Positions 40,551 to 49,132 of a DNA stretch of 64,000 bases are shown piece by piece (the stretch's first letter is position 1; each line of letters opens with the position of its first letter). The stretch lies in the NCBI GenBank assembly GCA_016716475.1, contig JADJWG010000001.1, forward strand, positions 434,001-498,000, given 5' to 3'. The position numbers and the translations under genes were made by a program. Below the pieces are notes generated by a model, which was not told where the DNA came from, did not search any database, and was given only the letters and a program-made list of their open reading frames with translations. The DNA is from Phycisphaerales bacterium (GTDB taxonomy: Bacteria; Planctomycetota; Phycisphaerae; UBA1845; Fen-1342).

Positions 40551-41765
40551 GTGGGCCGGCGCCTGAATCACCCTGCACACGCGCTCTGGGGTCTCGCCCT
40601 GCTTCTCGTCGGTTGCAGCGCTTACCCGCGCGAAAAGTTTGAGTTGCAGATTCCCCCCGCCCTCGGCACCATGCCGGGCCCGGATGCCGAGTTCGGAGAA
40701 GTCGAAGTGCTGTTCGCGACCGACCGACAGCCACGGCCTGAGCGGGACCGGCCGGATTTCGGCCCGCAGCGCGGACGGCGGCTTTCGTACGGTTATGGTT
40801 TGGTGAGTATCCCTCGAGAGCATTACCGCGGTCGCCTCGTGGAACACGGCTTCGGCCCTGGGGATCCCCGCCGAGCCGTTGTCCTCCAGTCCGTGACGGT
40901 GCTGCACGATGCCCGGCGCGGCCGCGACGCAGAGGCGTTCTGGCAGCGTCTCCGCGAACGCGTTGCACACTCACCACGACGCGAGGTCGCCGTACTCGTG
41001 CATGGCTTTGCAACCACCTTCGAGGAGACAATCCAAACCGCGGCCCAGGTCGCCCATGACGTCCGATTTGACGGTGTGCCGATCGTGTACAGTTGGTCGA
41101 CACAGGGCTCGGTCTTGAGCTACCTGGTGGATGGCGCGAACGCCGAATGGACCGCACCATACTTCGCTGATTTCCTCGATCAACTCGTGCGCGATAGCGG
41201 TGCGGAGCGTATTCACCTGTGCGCTCACAGCATGGGGGCGCGCGTCGTGGTGCGCAGCATCCGCGACTACCTGACGCGGGTTGGCTGGCTCCCCTTTGCC
41301 AGCGCGGAGGCCGCCGACGGGCGCGGCCGACCATTCAGCCAGATCATTCTCGCCGCCGGCGACCTCGATGCGGACATTTTCGAGCGGGACTACCTGCCAT
41401 CACTGCTCGTCGCGGCCGAGCGCTTGACCCTCTACATCTCGCGGAGTGACCGCGCCCTGAATCTCTCCAGCCACCTGAACGGGTTTGATCGTATCGGGCA
41501 GCGTGATCTACCCCACACGGATCTCCAGTTGCTGCAGCGCGTCGACATCGTGGATGTGACCGATTTCGACCGCGATTTCTTCGGCCATCTCTACCACAGC
41601 CGCAGCCCGCGTGTACTGGCCGACATCCAGGCGGTGCTCGACCAGGGCGACTGGCGCGCGGAATGCGGCGTGCCGGACGACGAGGCCGACAGCGATGCCG
41701 CGCAAAAGCAGTGTCGTGGTCTGCAACGCAATTTCTATTACCGCCTGCAACCCCTGGGGCAGTGA
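40551..41765 (+). CDS. DUF900-type alpha/beta-hydrolase lipoprotein
   Basis: About 404 residues. A signal (LNHPAHALWGLALLLVGC) ends in a lipobox if the GTG at 40551 is used. The core matches the DUF900 esterase-like group: VEVLFATDRQPRP, LSYGYGLVSIPREHYRG, VAVLVHGFATTFEETIQTAAQVAHD, VPIVYSWSTQG, and the nucleophile elbow LCAHSMGARVV. A later Asp (AAGDLDADIF) and His fit the triad. The substrate is not known. The frame is open further upstream within lipA but those codons are not supported. It converges with the dockerin-like gene. Confidence 0.85.
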   Translation: MGRRLNHPAHALWGLALLLVGCSAYPREKFELQIPPALGTMPGPDAEFGEVEVLFATDRQPRPERDRPDFGPQRGRRLSYGYGLVSIPREHYRGRLVEHGFGPGDPRRAVVLQSVTVLHDARRGRDAEAFWQRLRERVAHSPRREVAVLVHGFATTFEETIQTAAQVAHDVRFDGVPIVYSWSTQGSVLSYLVDGANAEWTAPYFADFLDQLVRDSGAERIHLCAHSMGARVVVRSIRDYLTRVGWLPFASAEAADGRGRPFSQIILAAGDLDADIFERDYLPSLLVAAERLTLYISRSDRALNLSSHLNGFDRIGQRDLPHTDLQLLQRVDIVDVTDFDRDFFGHLYHSRSPRVLADIQAVLDQGDWRAECGVPDDEADSDAAQKQCRGLQRNFYYRLQPLGQ

Positions 41766-41855
41766 TCTCGGTCCCAGCTTCCCACCACCGCCCTTGCACC
41801 CCCCTTCGCGTCGCCTTCCATCCGCGCCGCAACCCCCAAGAGTAGTGCTTAAGCG

Positions 41856-41898
41856 ACCGGCCGGTCGCGTCCTGCACTCGCAGGCGCGACCGGCCGGT
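41856..41898. terminator. 19-bp hairpin between convergent genes
   Basis: 14 bp (41856-41869 with 41885-41898) and 5 bp (41871-41875 with 41880-41884) stack around a single T bulge and an ACTC loop. It lies between convergent stops at 41765 and 41923. No U-run is present, yet the stability and place suggest a bidirectional 3' end element. Confidence 0.6.
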
Positions 41899-41922
41899 AG
41901 AGCAGATCCACCGGTGTGCTGA

Positions 41923-43413
41923 CTACGGGCAGACGCTCACACACGGATCCGGCGGGTTTTTCAGCAGGGCGATGAAGGGCGAGATGTCGGCGAAGTTCAC
42001 CACTTCATCGCCATTCGCATCGCTGTTGAGGTACGGGCCGAAGCCGGCCGCCAGGTCGCACGTCCAGGTGGATGCACTGCCGGCCTTGATGGCGGCGATG
42101 AACGGCGAGATATCGGCGAAATTCACCACGCCGTCGCCATTGGCATCACCCGGGCAATTCTCCGGGGCGGGCAGCGGGAAACGCACGAGGAGCGCCACGT
42201 CCAGGCCGCCTTCAAGCTGGCCGCGGGCAATCATCCACTCACCATTGTCGCTGATTGCGAAGCCGGCCTGGATGGCGCGGAGCAGGGTGAGCGGCACGGC
42301 CCCGAAGGTCATACCCTTGCGGATGATCAGCTCGTGATTGCGGAACCAGCCCTCGTTGCGGGCCGTGTCCGGATCACTCCAGATACCGTACCAGTAGATG
42401 TTGCCGAGGTCGTCGATGAGCAGCGGTGAGGTGGTGCCGCCGAAGCTGGTGATTTCATACGGGGCGATTGCCGGGAACGAATCCCCCTTCTGTACGACCA
42501 CCGCTCCGTTCTTGACGAGAATCTCGTTGGTGGCCGTATCGCCCGTGATGGTGGCCCGCAGCACCCAGTCGCCGTGATTGTTCAAACCACGCGGCCGACT
42601 GTTGGTCAGGTTGTACGGTCGGTCCGCGACCGGGGAATCCATCCCCGGCTGCGCCAAGAGGACATCGTTGAGGTAAATCGCATTCATGGGCGTGGCGCAG
42701 AAAAGCACGTCGCCGTTGTCATTGAAGCCCCACTGCTCCTCGGCGGTGTTGAAGTCCGCAACGGGATTGACCTGCCCCGGCAGGATGTCGCCTTCCTTCC
42801 AGATCACCTGCTCGGTGAAGGCGCCAGTCGGGTTGCGAACCAGTACGAGCGCACGATCGACGGTCGTTGCAATCGCCGGATCATCCACGCTGGCCATCAG
42901 CATGAACTCGTCGTGATTGTTGATCTTCGGGCGGAAGAAGCCGATGTACGGCGTGCCAGGGGTGAATTGCGGCGCCTGGGAGATGTCGCTCTCCTGGATC
43001 ACGAGCGTCGTGTTCAGGAAGATGCCGGAATCCGTCGAGGTCGTCACGGCACCGGTGAGCGAGAAATTCCAGCCGATGTTGCCGTTGTCGTTGAGCTCGA
43101 GCGCCTGGAACACGGTACTGATCGACGTGCCCGGGGGTGCCGAAAGCGGTGTGCCACCCGCCAGGTACGAGAAGAACGGCCCGAACTGATAGCCGCGCAG
43201 AATGTGTCGGACAGCGCCGGGGGTGGTGTTCACATGGACGACCCATTCACCGTGGCTGTTGACCGACAGGTTGTCGATCGTCGTCACCGAGATCTCATCG
43301 GTGACCGGCTGGCCCCTCAGGACGATCCAATCCATCTGAATGTCCGCGCTGACTACCGCTGCGCTGCACAGCGCAGCCCAAAGGGCGACGGACCGGTGCC
43401 AATGCATCCTCAT
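41923..43413 (-). CDS. Secreted protein with paired dockerin-like repeats
   Basis: A 496-residue exported protein. The signal peptide ends AAVVSA. The body is repetitive with NDNG, NNHGDW and NSHGEW turns, like DUF7453-type planctomycete proteins whose segments recall beta-propeller blades. The C-terminal 77 residues (about 420-496) carry two Ca2+-loop repeats, DANGDGVVNFADISPFIAAIKAG and DANGDEVVNFADISPFIALLKN, as in type I dockerins. No cohesin gene was seen. The start has a near-perfect AAGGAGGT. The tail is shared with the CotH protein at 61318. Confidence 0.82.
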   Translation of the reverse strand: MRMHWHRSVALWAALCSAAVVSADIQMDWIVLRGQPVTDEISVTTIDNLSVNSHGEWVVHVNTTPGAVRHILRGYQFGPFFSYLAGGTPLSAPPGTSISTVFQALELNDNGNIGWNFSLTGAVTTSTDSGIFLNTTLVIQESDISQAPQFTPGTPYIGFFRPKINNHDEFMLMASVDDPAIATTVDRALVLVRNPTGAFTEQVIWKEGDILPGQVNPVADFNTAEEQWGFNDNGDVLFCATPMNAIYLNDVLLAQPGMDSPVADRPYNLTNSRPRGLNNHGDWVLRATITGDTATNEILVKNGAVVVQKGDSFPAIAPYEITSFGGTTSPLLIDDLGNIYWYGIWSDPDTARNEGWFRNHELIIRKGMTFGAVPLTLLRAIQAGFAISDNGEWMIARGQLEGGLDVALLVRFPLPAPENCPGDANGDGVVNFADISPFIAAIKAGSASTWTCDLAAGFGPYLNSDANGDEVVNFADISPFIALLKNPPDPCVSVCP

Positions 43414-43663
43414 CCTTTTACCTCCTTAGCCCCGTACCGGAGCAATGGGGACATGCTGCCACGGCGGCCTCCGCGCGTGCCGGGCGAACTCCGAGTTCAA
43501 TGCGATCGTGCCCGTGGCAGGTCTCGTTCAGATTACCGCACCACCACAGCAGCCGCAACGAAATCCGCGAAGATTCGCCTACGACCGAACGCAGTGCACG
43601 CGCGCCCGGCACACCGCGACTACAATGGCACGCAGCGCCAGGCGGCGCCCGAGGAACCTCAGC

Positions 43664-44875
43664 ATGCACGCGACCACCGCTTCCACCCCCAGCCCGCCCG
43701 GCCGCTTCGGCCCGTTCGGCGGCCAATACGTACCCGAAGTCCTGATGAAGGCCATCCAGCAACTTGAGCAGGCGTACGCCGAAGCCCGGAATGATCGGAC
43801 CTTCTGGGACGAGCTCCAGGAGTACCTGACGCACTATGCCGGGCGCCCGAGTGCTCTCTACTACGCACGCAGGATCAGCGACCAACTCGGCGGCGCACGC
43901 ATCTACCTCAAGCGCGAAGATCTCAACCACACGGGCGCGCACAAGATTAACAACACCCTCGGGCAGGCACTTCTCACGCAACGGATGGGCAAAGCACGCG
44001 TTATCGCCGAGACCGGCGCCGGTCAGCACGGTGTGGCGTCGGCCACTGCTTGTGCGATGCTCGGCCTGCAGTGCCGCGTCTACATGGGCGCGGAGGACGT
44101 ACGGCGACAAGCCCTCAACGTCTACCGCATGCGTCTGCTAGGAGCCGAGTGCGTGCCGGTGGAAAGCGGCCAACGGACACTGAAGGATGCCATCAACGAG
44201 GCCATGCGCGACTGGATGGCCTCGGTGGAAACGACGCACTACATTATCGGCAGCGTCATGGGACCGCACCCCTTCCCCACCATTGTGCGTGACTTCCAGG
44301 CCATCATCGGCCGCGAGACGCGGGAACAGATGTGGGTGCGCTGCGGTCGGCTGCCGGATGTCGTGGTGGCATGTGTGGGCGGCGGCAGCAACGCCGCGGG
44401 GATGTTCCATCCCTTTATCGAGGACGCGGGTGTGCGGCTGATCGGGGTGGAGGCCGCCGGCGATGGAATCGGTACACAGCGCCACGCGGCCACGCTGAGC
44501 TGTGGCCGTCCAGGGGTGCTGCACGGAATGCACACGATCGTGCTGCAGGACGAGGATGGGCAGACGCTGCCGGTACACTCCGTGTCCGCGGGACTGGACT
44601 ATCCGGGCGTCGGTCCGGAACACGCCTTCTGGCACCAGAGCGGGCGCGTCGAGTATGTGGCTGCCACCGATGCAGAAGCGCTCGACGCCTTTGAACTGCT
44701 ATCGCGCACCGAGGGGATCATTCCAGCACTGGAGACCGCCCACGCGGTGGCTCACGCTGTGAAGATCGCACCGACTCTGCCGAAAGACGCGCTGCTGGTC
44801 ATCAACCTGAGCGGGCGCGGAGACAAGGACTGCGTCGAGGTGGCACGGCTGCGGGGACAGACCATCGGCGCCTAG
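43664..44875 (+). CDS. trpB: Tryptophan synthase beta chain
   Basis: A 403-residue PLP enzyme joining indole and serine to make tryptophan. It starts GRFGPFGGQYVPEVLM, has the PLP lysine Lys94 in NHTGAHKINNTLGQAL, AETGAGQHGVASATACAMLG, the GGGSNAAGMFHPF phosphate-binding loop and LSGRGDKD at the C-terminus. All are typical of the TrpB1 class that pairs with TrpA. trpA is not adjacent, so the trp genes seem dispersed. The ATG at 43664 follows GAGGA by 8 bases. A TACAAT box at 43621-43626 may be its -10 element. Confidence 0.97.
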   Translation: MHATTASTPSPPGRFGPFGGQYVPEVLMKAIQQLEQAYAEARNDRTFWDELQEYLTHYAGRPSALYYARRISDQLGGARIYLKREDLNHTGAHKINNTLGQALLTQRMGKARVIAETGAGQHGVASATACAMLGLQCRVYMGAEDVRRQALNVYRMRLLGAECVPVESGQRTLKDAINEAMRDWMASVETTHYIIGSVMGPHPFPTIVRDFQAIIGRETREQMWVRCGRLPDVVVACVGGGSNAAGMFHPFIEDAGVRLIGVEAAGDGIGTQRHAATLSCGRPGVLHGMHTIVLQDEDGQTLPVHSVSAGLDYPGVGPEHAFWHQSGRVEYVAATDAEALDAFELLSRTEGIIPALETAHAVAHAVKIAPTLPKDALLVINLSGRGDKDCVEVARLRGQTIGA

Positions 44876-45201
44876 CGCACAGCCGCACATGAGCATCCGG
44901 GCGCAGGACGCCGCTGCTCCCAGACCCGATATGAGCGGCCGTTTCTGAGCAGCTACACGAGTAGTCCGCCGCACAAGTGGCCGCCGGGCTCGGCCTGGGC
45001 CGATAGGAGCGCGGCTTGCCGTGCTGGTCCCGGGTGTTTCGCGGACCAGCCCAGCGCGTTTGCCTTCGGGGGAACTCCTATTGAATCCTCCACTGGATGC
45101 CCGCTGCTCGGCGGCTCACGGAGCCCGGTGCGCGCAACCCACGGCACGGTGCTGCCGGGGCGCCACGGTGTGAAGTGGCGGGTAGCCGACGAGGTCCGGC
45201 C
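44876..45201. other. Intergenic region with one hairpin
   Basis: These 326 bases between trpB and the PEP-CTERM-like gene hold no supported gene. An 8-bp hairpin (45023-45030 with 45043-45050, 12-base loop) lies about 150 bases after trpB; it lacks a U-run. No clear promoter was found. Confidence 0.4.
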
Positions 45202-45624
45202 ATGCGAACATGGGCCCCTGTGTCTTCGCTGGCGACGCTGGCAGCGCTCACTACGGCCACACTGCTCGCCGCTGCAGAACCCGGCATCGAGGGAACCATC
45301 CACACCACCTCGGCGAACTGGCCCGCGCTGTGGAATACCAGCAACGTGGCACAGGAGCCCTTGTGCGGTGACGGTAAGGTCGGCGGGCCATTGGCACCGG
45401 CCTGCGAGGCGGTGAACTCCGTGGCACTCGGTCGTGGCTGGCTGCGAAGCGCCAAGGCACACGGTGGCCGCGTCGCACGGCGTACGATCGCCTACGCGGA
45501 AGACGAGATGGGGCTGCCAGCCGGCATGCTCCGCCTGCCCGAGCCCGCGCCCCTGCTCTTGCTGGCGGTGGGCGTGGTAGCCGTCTGGCAACTGCGTGGA
45601 CGGCGCGGCCGGCAGGCGCTGTAA
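45202..45624 (+). CDS. Small exported protein with PEP-CTERM-like sorting tail
   Basis: A 140-residue protein with an N-terminal signal (SSLATLAALTTATLLAAAEPG). Its end reads LPEPAPLLLLAVGVVAVWQLRGRRGRQAL: a Pro-Glu-Pro motif, a membrane helix and a basic tail, the exosortase/PEP-CTERM pattern. The mature part (about 80 residues) is not recognised. The start at 45202 is chosen because it gives the signal peptide; the frame is open for 35 codons upstream. No exosortase is in the window, so processing enzymes would lie elsewhere. Confidence 0.65.
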   Translation: MRTWAPVSSLATLAALTTATLLAAAEPGIEGTIHTTSANWPALWNTSNVAQEPLCGDGKVGGPLAPACEAVNSVALGRGWLRSAKAHGGRVARRTIAYAEDEMGLPAGMLRLPEPAPLLLLAVGVVAVWQLRGRRGRQAL

Positions 45625-45713
45625 CGGCCGGGTGCGCGGCGGGGGCCGCGCGCCCGCCGGTTCGTGGGGGCCGATGCTCCTCTTGTGATTACAAACCAAG
45701 ACCCGAATTGCAA

Positions 45714-45742
45714 TGGTGATTCGTCCGCACTACGGCCATAAT
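45714..45742 (+). promoter_or_regulatory. Candidate promoter for the zinc-ribbon gene
   Basis: CATAAT at 45737-45742 (5/6) is 17 bases after a weak TGGTGA (45714-45719), in an AT-rich stretch 68 bases before the ATG at 45811. Confidence 0.3.
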
Positions 45743-45810
45743 TGAGATTGGATCGACCCTCGTCGCAGTGGGAGATTCGATCGACACAGAATCTGATCGC
45801 GGGGTGCGGC

Positions 45811-46944
45811 ATGCCAAAGGTTCGTTGCCCGAAGTGCTCGCAGAAGTACGAGGTGCCCGTCACTGCCAGTGGGAAGCGCATCCGGTGCAAAACGTGCGGA
45901 GCGACTATGCGCCTGCCGGTTATTCCGTCCTCCGGTGGCACGGTGCAAGGCACTGGAGATGCGCACCTCCCGCCCACCGCACGGTCCCATGCCATCGCGG
46001 ACAGCAGTGAACAGCTCTCGCTCGACGACTTGCTGGGAAGCGAGCGTGGCGCGGCGGCCTTGGCGCCGGCCAACCCACGCGCCGACGCGGCCACTCCACC
46101 GCTGGCCATCCCGACGCAAACACTGGAATACGCAGCCCGGGAGCCCCAGGGTGACCTGGTACCGCTAAAGCAGGCCTGGGGGGGTTGGTGGCGTGATGTG
46201 GGGCGATCGGCGGCGTTTCCCTTGCGTTTCCACGATCTGGTGACGGTGCTGGTGGTTCTGTTCATCGTGTGTCTTGGTGATTTCATCGGAATGTTCGGGC
46301 TGTGCTTCGCCCTGCCGGGGTACCTGATCTGCACTGGCTGGTATTACTCGTTCCAATTGAACGCGGTTAACGGCGCAGCGGGACGCGAGGAGGATTTGCC
46401 TGCACTCACCCTGACGGAGGGTCTGGTCGGCGATGTGATCGTTCCGCTCCTCAAGATGCTCGCCGTCTGGGCGGTCATTTTCCTGCCTCCACTGGTATTG
46501 GTCGCACTCGGTCTCGCAGCAGGTTCGACCGCCAGCGAGTTACTGGAAGGTGCCGACGACGGCCTCGTACAGGTGTTTTTTGCGAGCGCCGCCAGCCCGT
46601 TCGGATTGGCAGCGGTCGTGACACTGCTGGTGGGTCTCATGTTCTACCCACTGCTGGTGCTGGTTGTCGCCGTGGGTGGCTTCGCGGCGTTGCTGCGAGT
46701 AGACCTGATGCTGCGAACCGTCCTGCGTGTGGCACTGCCCTATCTTGTGTTGGTGGGGCTCGTTTACTTGACGTACTTCGCGCCCATGCTGGTGGCGTCA
46801 ACCCTCAATAAAATGATCGACGGAGGGGTGCTGCAACTGGTGGTGATCAACATGGTAGCGGTGTTCCTGACGGTGGTCACGATGCGCGCCATCGGCCTGT
46901 TCTACCACCATTTCAAGGACCGCTTCGCGTGGTCATGGGGCTAG
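45811..46944 (+). CDS. MJ0042-type zinc-ribbon integral membrane protein
   Basis: A 377-residue protein. The N-terminus is a zinc ribbon with Cys6, Cys9, Cys26 and Cys29 (RCPKCSQKYEVP...IRCKTCGATMRLP), a module common at the start of planctomycete membrane proteins. A low-complexity linker to about 110 leads into six or so membrane helices, including LVTVLVVLFIVCLGDFIGMFGLCF and MLAVWAVIFLPPLVLVALGLAAG. The membrane part resembles DUF4013/Yip1-like families, but I cannot assign a function. The ATG at 45811 follows GGGGTG. It stands alone. Confidence 0.8.
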   Translation: MPKVRCPKCSQKYEVPVTASGKRIRCKTCGATMRLPVIPSSGGTVQGTGDAHLPPTARSHAIADSSEQLSLDDLLGSERGAAALAPANPRADAATPPLAIPTQTLEYAAREPQGDLVPLKQAWGGWWRDVGRSAAFPLRFHDLVTVLVVLFIVCLGDFIGMFGLCFALPGYLICTGWYYSFQLNAVNGAAGREEDLPALTLTEGLVGDVIVPLLKMLAVWAVIFLPPLVLVALGLAAGSTASELLEGADDGLVQVFFASAASPFGLAAVVTLLVGLMFYPLLVLVVAVGGFAALLRVDLMLRTVLRVALPYLVLVGLVYLTYFAPMLVASTLNKMIDGGVLQLVVINMVAVFLTVVTMRAIGLFYHHFKDRFAWSWG

Positions 46945-47032
46945 CCGAGCAAGTGGGGCAGATCGGTCGGTTGGCTTCCCTGTAGCAGGTGACACTACAA
47001 CGCCCCACCGCACTCCGAGCCCACCTGGCGGC

Positions 47033-47599
47033 CTATTCCTTCAGCAACTCCTCCACGCGTTCACACACGTAGTGGTAAGCGAGCAGGTGCATCTCCTGGA
47101 TGCGGTCGCTGGAAACATGGGGGGCACAGAAGACATGCGTGCACTCCGCCGCGAGGGTCGTACCGCGCGCGCCGGTAAATCCGATCACTGTCGCCCCGCG
47201 CTCCCTGGCCGCCCGCACCCCGGCCAGAATGTTCGGCGACATGCCGCTTGTGCTCAGCGCCCACGCCACATCCCCCGGCCGCACCAGCCCCTCGAGCTGC
47301 CGTGCAAAGATCCGGTCATAGCCAAGATCGTTCGCAATGGCTGTCAGCGTCGAGCTGTCCGTCGTCAGCGCCAGGGCCGCGAGCGCCCGCCGTTCCTGTT
47401 TGAAACGCCCGAGCAGCTCAGCCGCGATGTGCTGCGCATCAGCCGCGCTGCCGCCATTGCCGAAAGTGTACACGCGACTTCCGGACCGCAGGCACTCTGT
47501 GATGGCCGTCACGATGGCATCGAGTGCGGTGCCGAACCCGACCAGCTCCGCAACAACCCGCTGATGCTCCGCCACCACCGCTGCCCAATCACGGACCAT
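47033..47599 (-). CDS. gmhA: Phosphoheptose isomerase
   Basis: A 188-residue SIS-domain enzyme converting sedoheptulose 7-phosphate to D-glycero-D-manno-heptose 7-phosphate, the first step of heptose for lipopolysaccharide. It has VYTFGNGGSAADAQHIAAELLGRF, ALTTDSSTLTAIANDLGYDRIFARQL and WALSTSGMSPNILAGVRAARERGATVIGFTG, plus a C-terminal EMHLLAYHYVCERVEEL. GAGGAG precedes the ATG at 47599, and a GTG at 47605 is in frame. The gene starts 9 bases after the hldE stop, so they are co-transcribed and functionally linked. Confidence 0.95.
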   Translation of the reverse strand: MVRDWAAVVAEHQRVVAELVGFGTALDAIVTAITECLRSGSRVYTFGNGGSAADAQHIAAELLGRFKQERRALAALALTTDSSTLTAIANDLGYDRIFARQLEGLVRPGDVAWALSTSGMSPNILAGVRAARERGATVIGFTGARGTTLAAECTHVFCAPHVSSDRIQEMHLLAYHYVCERVEELLKE

Positions 47600-47608
47600 C
47601 GCCACTCC

Positions 47609-49090
47609 TCAACCACCCACCCGACGGATGCGCTCCAGCTCGGCTGTGGTGCTGAAGCCGTCCACGAAGTTCACCACGACGATGCGGCCGCCGGCCGCCT
47701 GGACGATCTCGTGCCCTACAACCTGCTCCACCGCATAGTCGCCACCCTTGACGAGTACCTCTGGACGCAAGGCCGCCACCAGCGTCCGAACCGAGGGATC
47801 GTCGAACAGGACGATGTAATCCACCACCTCCAGGGCCGCGAGCATGCGCGCGCGGTCGATCTGCGTGCGGATCGGCCTGTCGTCACCTTTACCCTGCGCT
47901 CGGGCCGAAACATCGCTGTTGAGCCCGACGACCAGCACGCTGCCCTCGTCCTTGGCACGCTGCAGCAGCTCAACGTGCCCCGGATGCAGCAGGTCGAAGA
48001 CACCATTTGTAAACACGATCGTCTCACCGCGCTGCCGCCGGGCATCGAGCTCAGCCTGCAACTCCGGCAGGGACCGCAGCTTGCCCCGCGCCCGGCTGGC
48101 CGAGCGGGTCAATTCGTCCAGCACTTCCTTTCGAGCAATCGGAACACAGCCGAACTTCTGCACTTCCAGCCCGCCGGCGATGTTCGCCAGCACCGTCGCC
48201 TGCTCAAAGGTGGCCCCGGCCGCCACTGCCACCGCCGCCATCGCCAGCACCGCGTCACCCGCACCGGTATTGTCATAAACGGCGCGCGGCCGAGTCGGAA
48301 AACGCTCAGCGCCCCCTGCGCGCCGAACAAGCATCGCCCCGTCACGCCCAAGCGTGATGAGTAGCGCCGCCAGGTCGTAGCGCGCCAGCAATTCAGCCGC
48401 AGCCGCCGGCAGTTCCTCGTCAGCCACACGGCGGCCGCAGGCGGCTTCGAACTCGGCGCGGTTGGGGGTGATGAGGGTGCTGCCGCGGTAGCGTTCCCAG
48501 ACCGGCCCGCGAGCCGGATCGACGAGTACCGGCCGATTGTGCTGCCGAGCCGCGGCGATCACGGCCGCACAGACGGCCGGCGCCAGCGCACCCTTGGCGT
48601 AGTCCTCGAGACAGACGACATCGGCCTGCGCTACGGCGCCGGCGGCAAAAGCGCACAGACGGCTTTCGTCGGTCGGGGTCGGCGCACGAATGATCTCGTC
48701 ATCGACCCGCAGGATCTGCTGGCGGTGGCGATGCTCCGCAAGACCGACCAGCCGGGTCTTCGTAATCGTCGGACGATCATCGACGCGCAGCAGGCCACGC
48801 GTGTCGACGCCGGCGTCGCGCAGGGCAGTCTCGACCCGGTCTCCGAAGGGGTCGTGCCCGAGCAGGCCGCAACACGTTACCTTGGCCTCGAGCGCGGCCA
48901 CATTCAGCGCGACCGAGCCGGCACCGCCCACGCGGTCCTGGCGCTCGATGACACGCAGGACGGGCACGGGGGCTTCGGGGCTGATGCGCTCGGCATCACC
49001 AAAGATATAGCGATCCAGCATGAAATCGCCGACGAGCAGGACGCGCTGGCCGGGGAAGCGTTCCACCAGTTGCAGCAGGTCAGTGGGCAT
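47609..49090 (-). CDS. hldE: Bifunctional heptose 7-phosphate kinase / heptose 1-phosphate adenylyltransferase
   Basis: A 493-residue fusion making ADP-heptose. The N-terminal PfkB-type kinase has VLLVGDFMLDRYIFGDAERISPEAPVPVL, VGGAGSVALNVAAL and the catalytic DNTGAGDAVLAMAAVA. The C-terminal nucleotidyltransferase starts near 350 with VFTNGVFDLLHPGHVELLQRAKDEG (the GxFDxxHxGH type) and has LVKGGDYAVEQVVGHEIV. The ATG at 49090 is preferred; the frame runs to 49123. It sits 42 bases after sucC and 9 before gmhA in one minus-strand unit. Confidence 0.96.
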   Translation of the reverse strand: MPTDLLQLVERFPGQRVLLVGDFMLDRYIFGDAERISPEAPVPVLRVIERQDRVGGAGSVALNVAALEAKVTCCGLLGHDPFGDRVETALRDAGVDTRGLLRVDDRPTITKTRLVGLAEHRHRQQILRVDDEIIRAPTPTDESRLCAFAAGAVAQADVVCLEDYAKGALAPAVCAAVIAAARQHNRPVLVDPARGPVWERYRGSTLITPNRAEFEAACGRRVADEELPAAAAELLARYDLAALLITLGRDGAMLVRRAGGAERFPTRPRAVYDNTGAGDAVLAMAAVAVAAGATFEQATVLANIAGGLEVQKFGCVPIARKEVLDELTRSASRARGKLRSLPELQAELDARRQRGETIVFTNGVFDLLHPGHVELLQRAKDEGSVLVVGLNSDVSARAQGKGDDRPIRTQIDRARMLAALEVVDYIVLFDDPSVRTLVAALRPEVLVKGGDYAVEQVVGHEIVQAAGGRIVVVNFVDGFSTTAELERIRRVGG

Positions 49091-49132
49091 TGTGGTTCTC
49101 AGTTTTCGGGGCCGCGACGGCAACGTGTAAAC

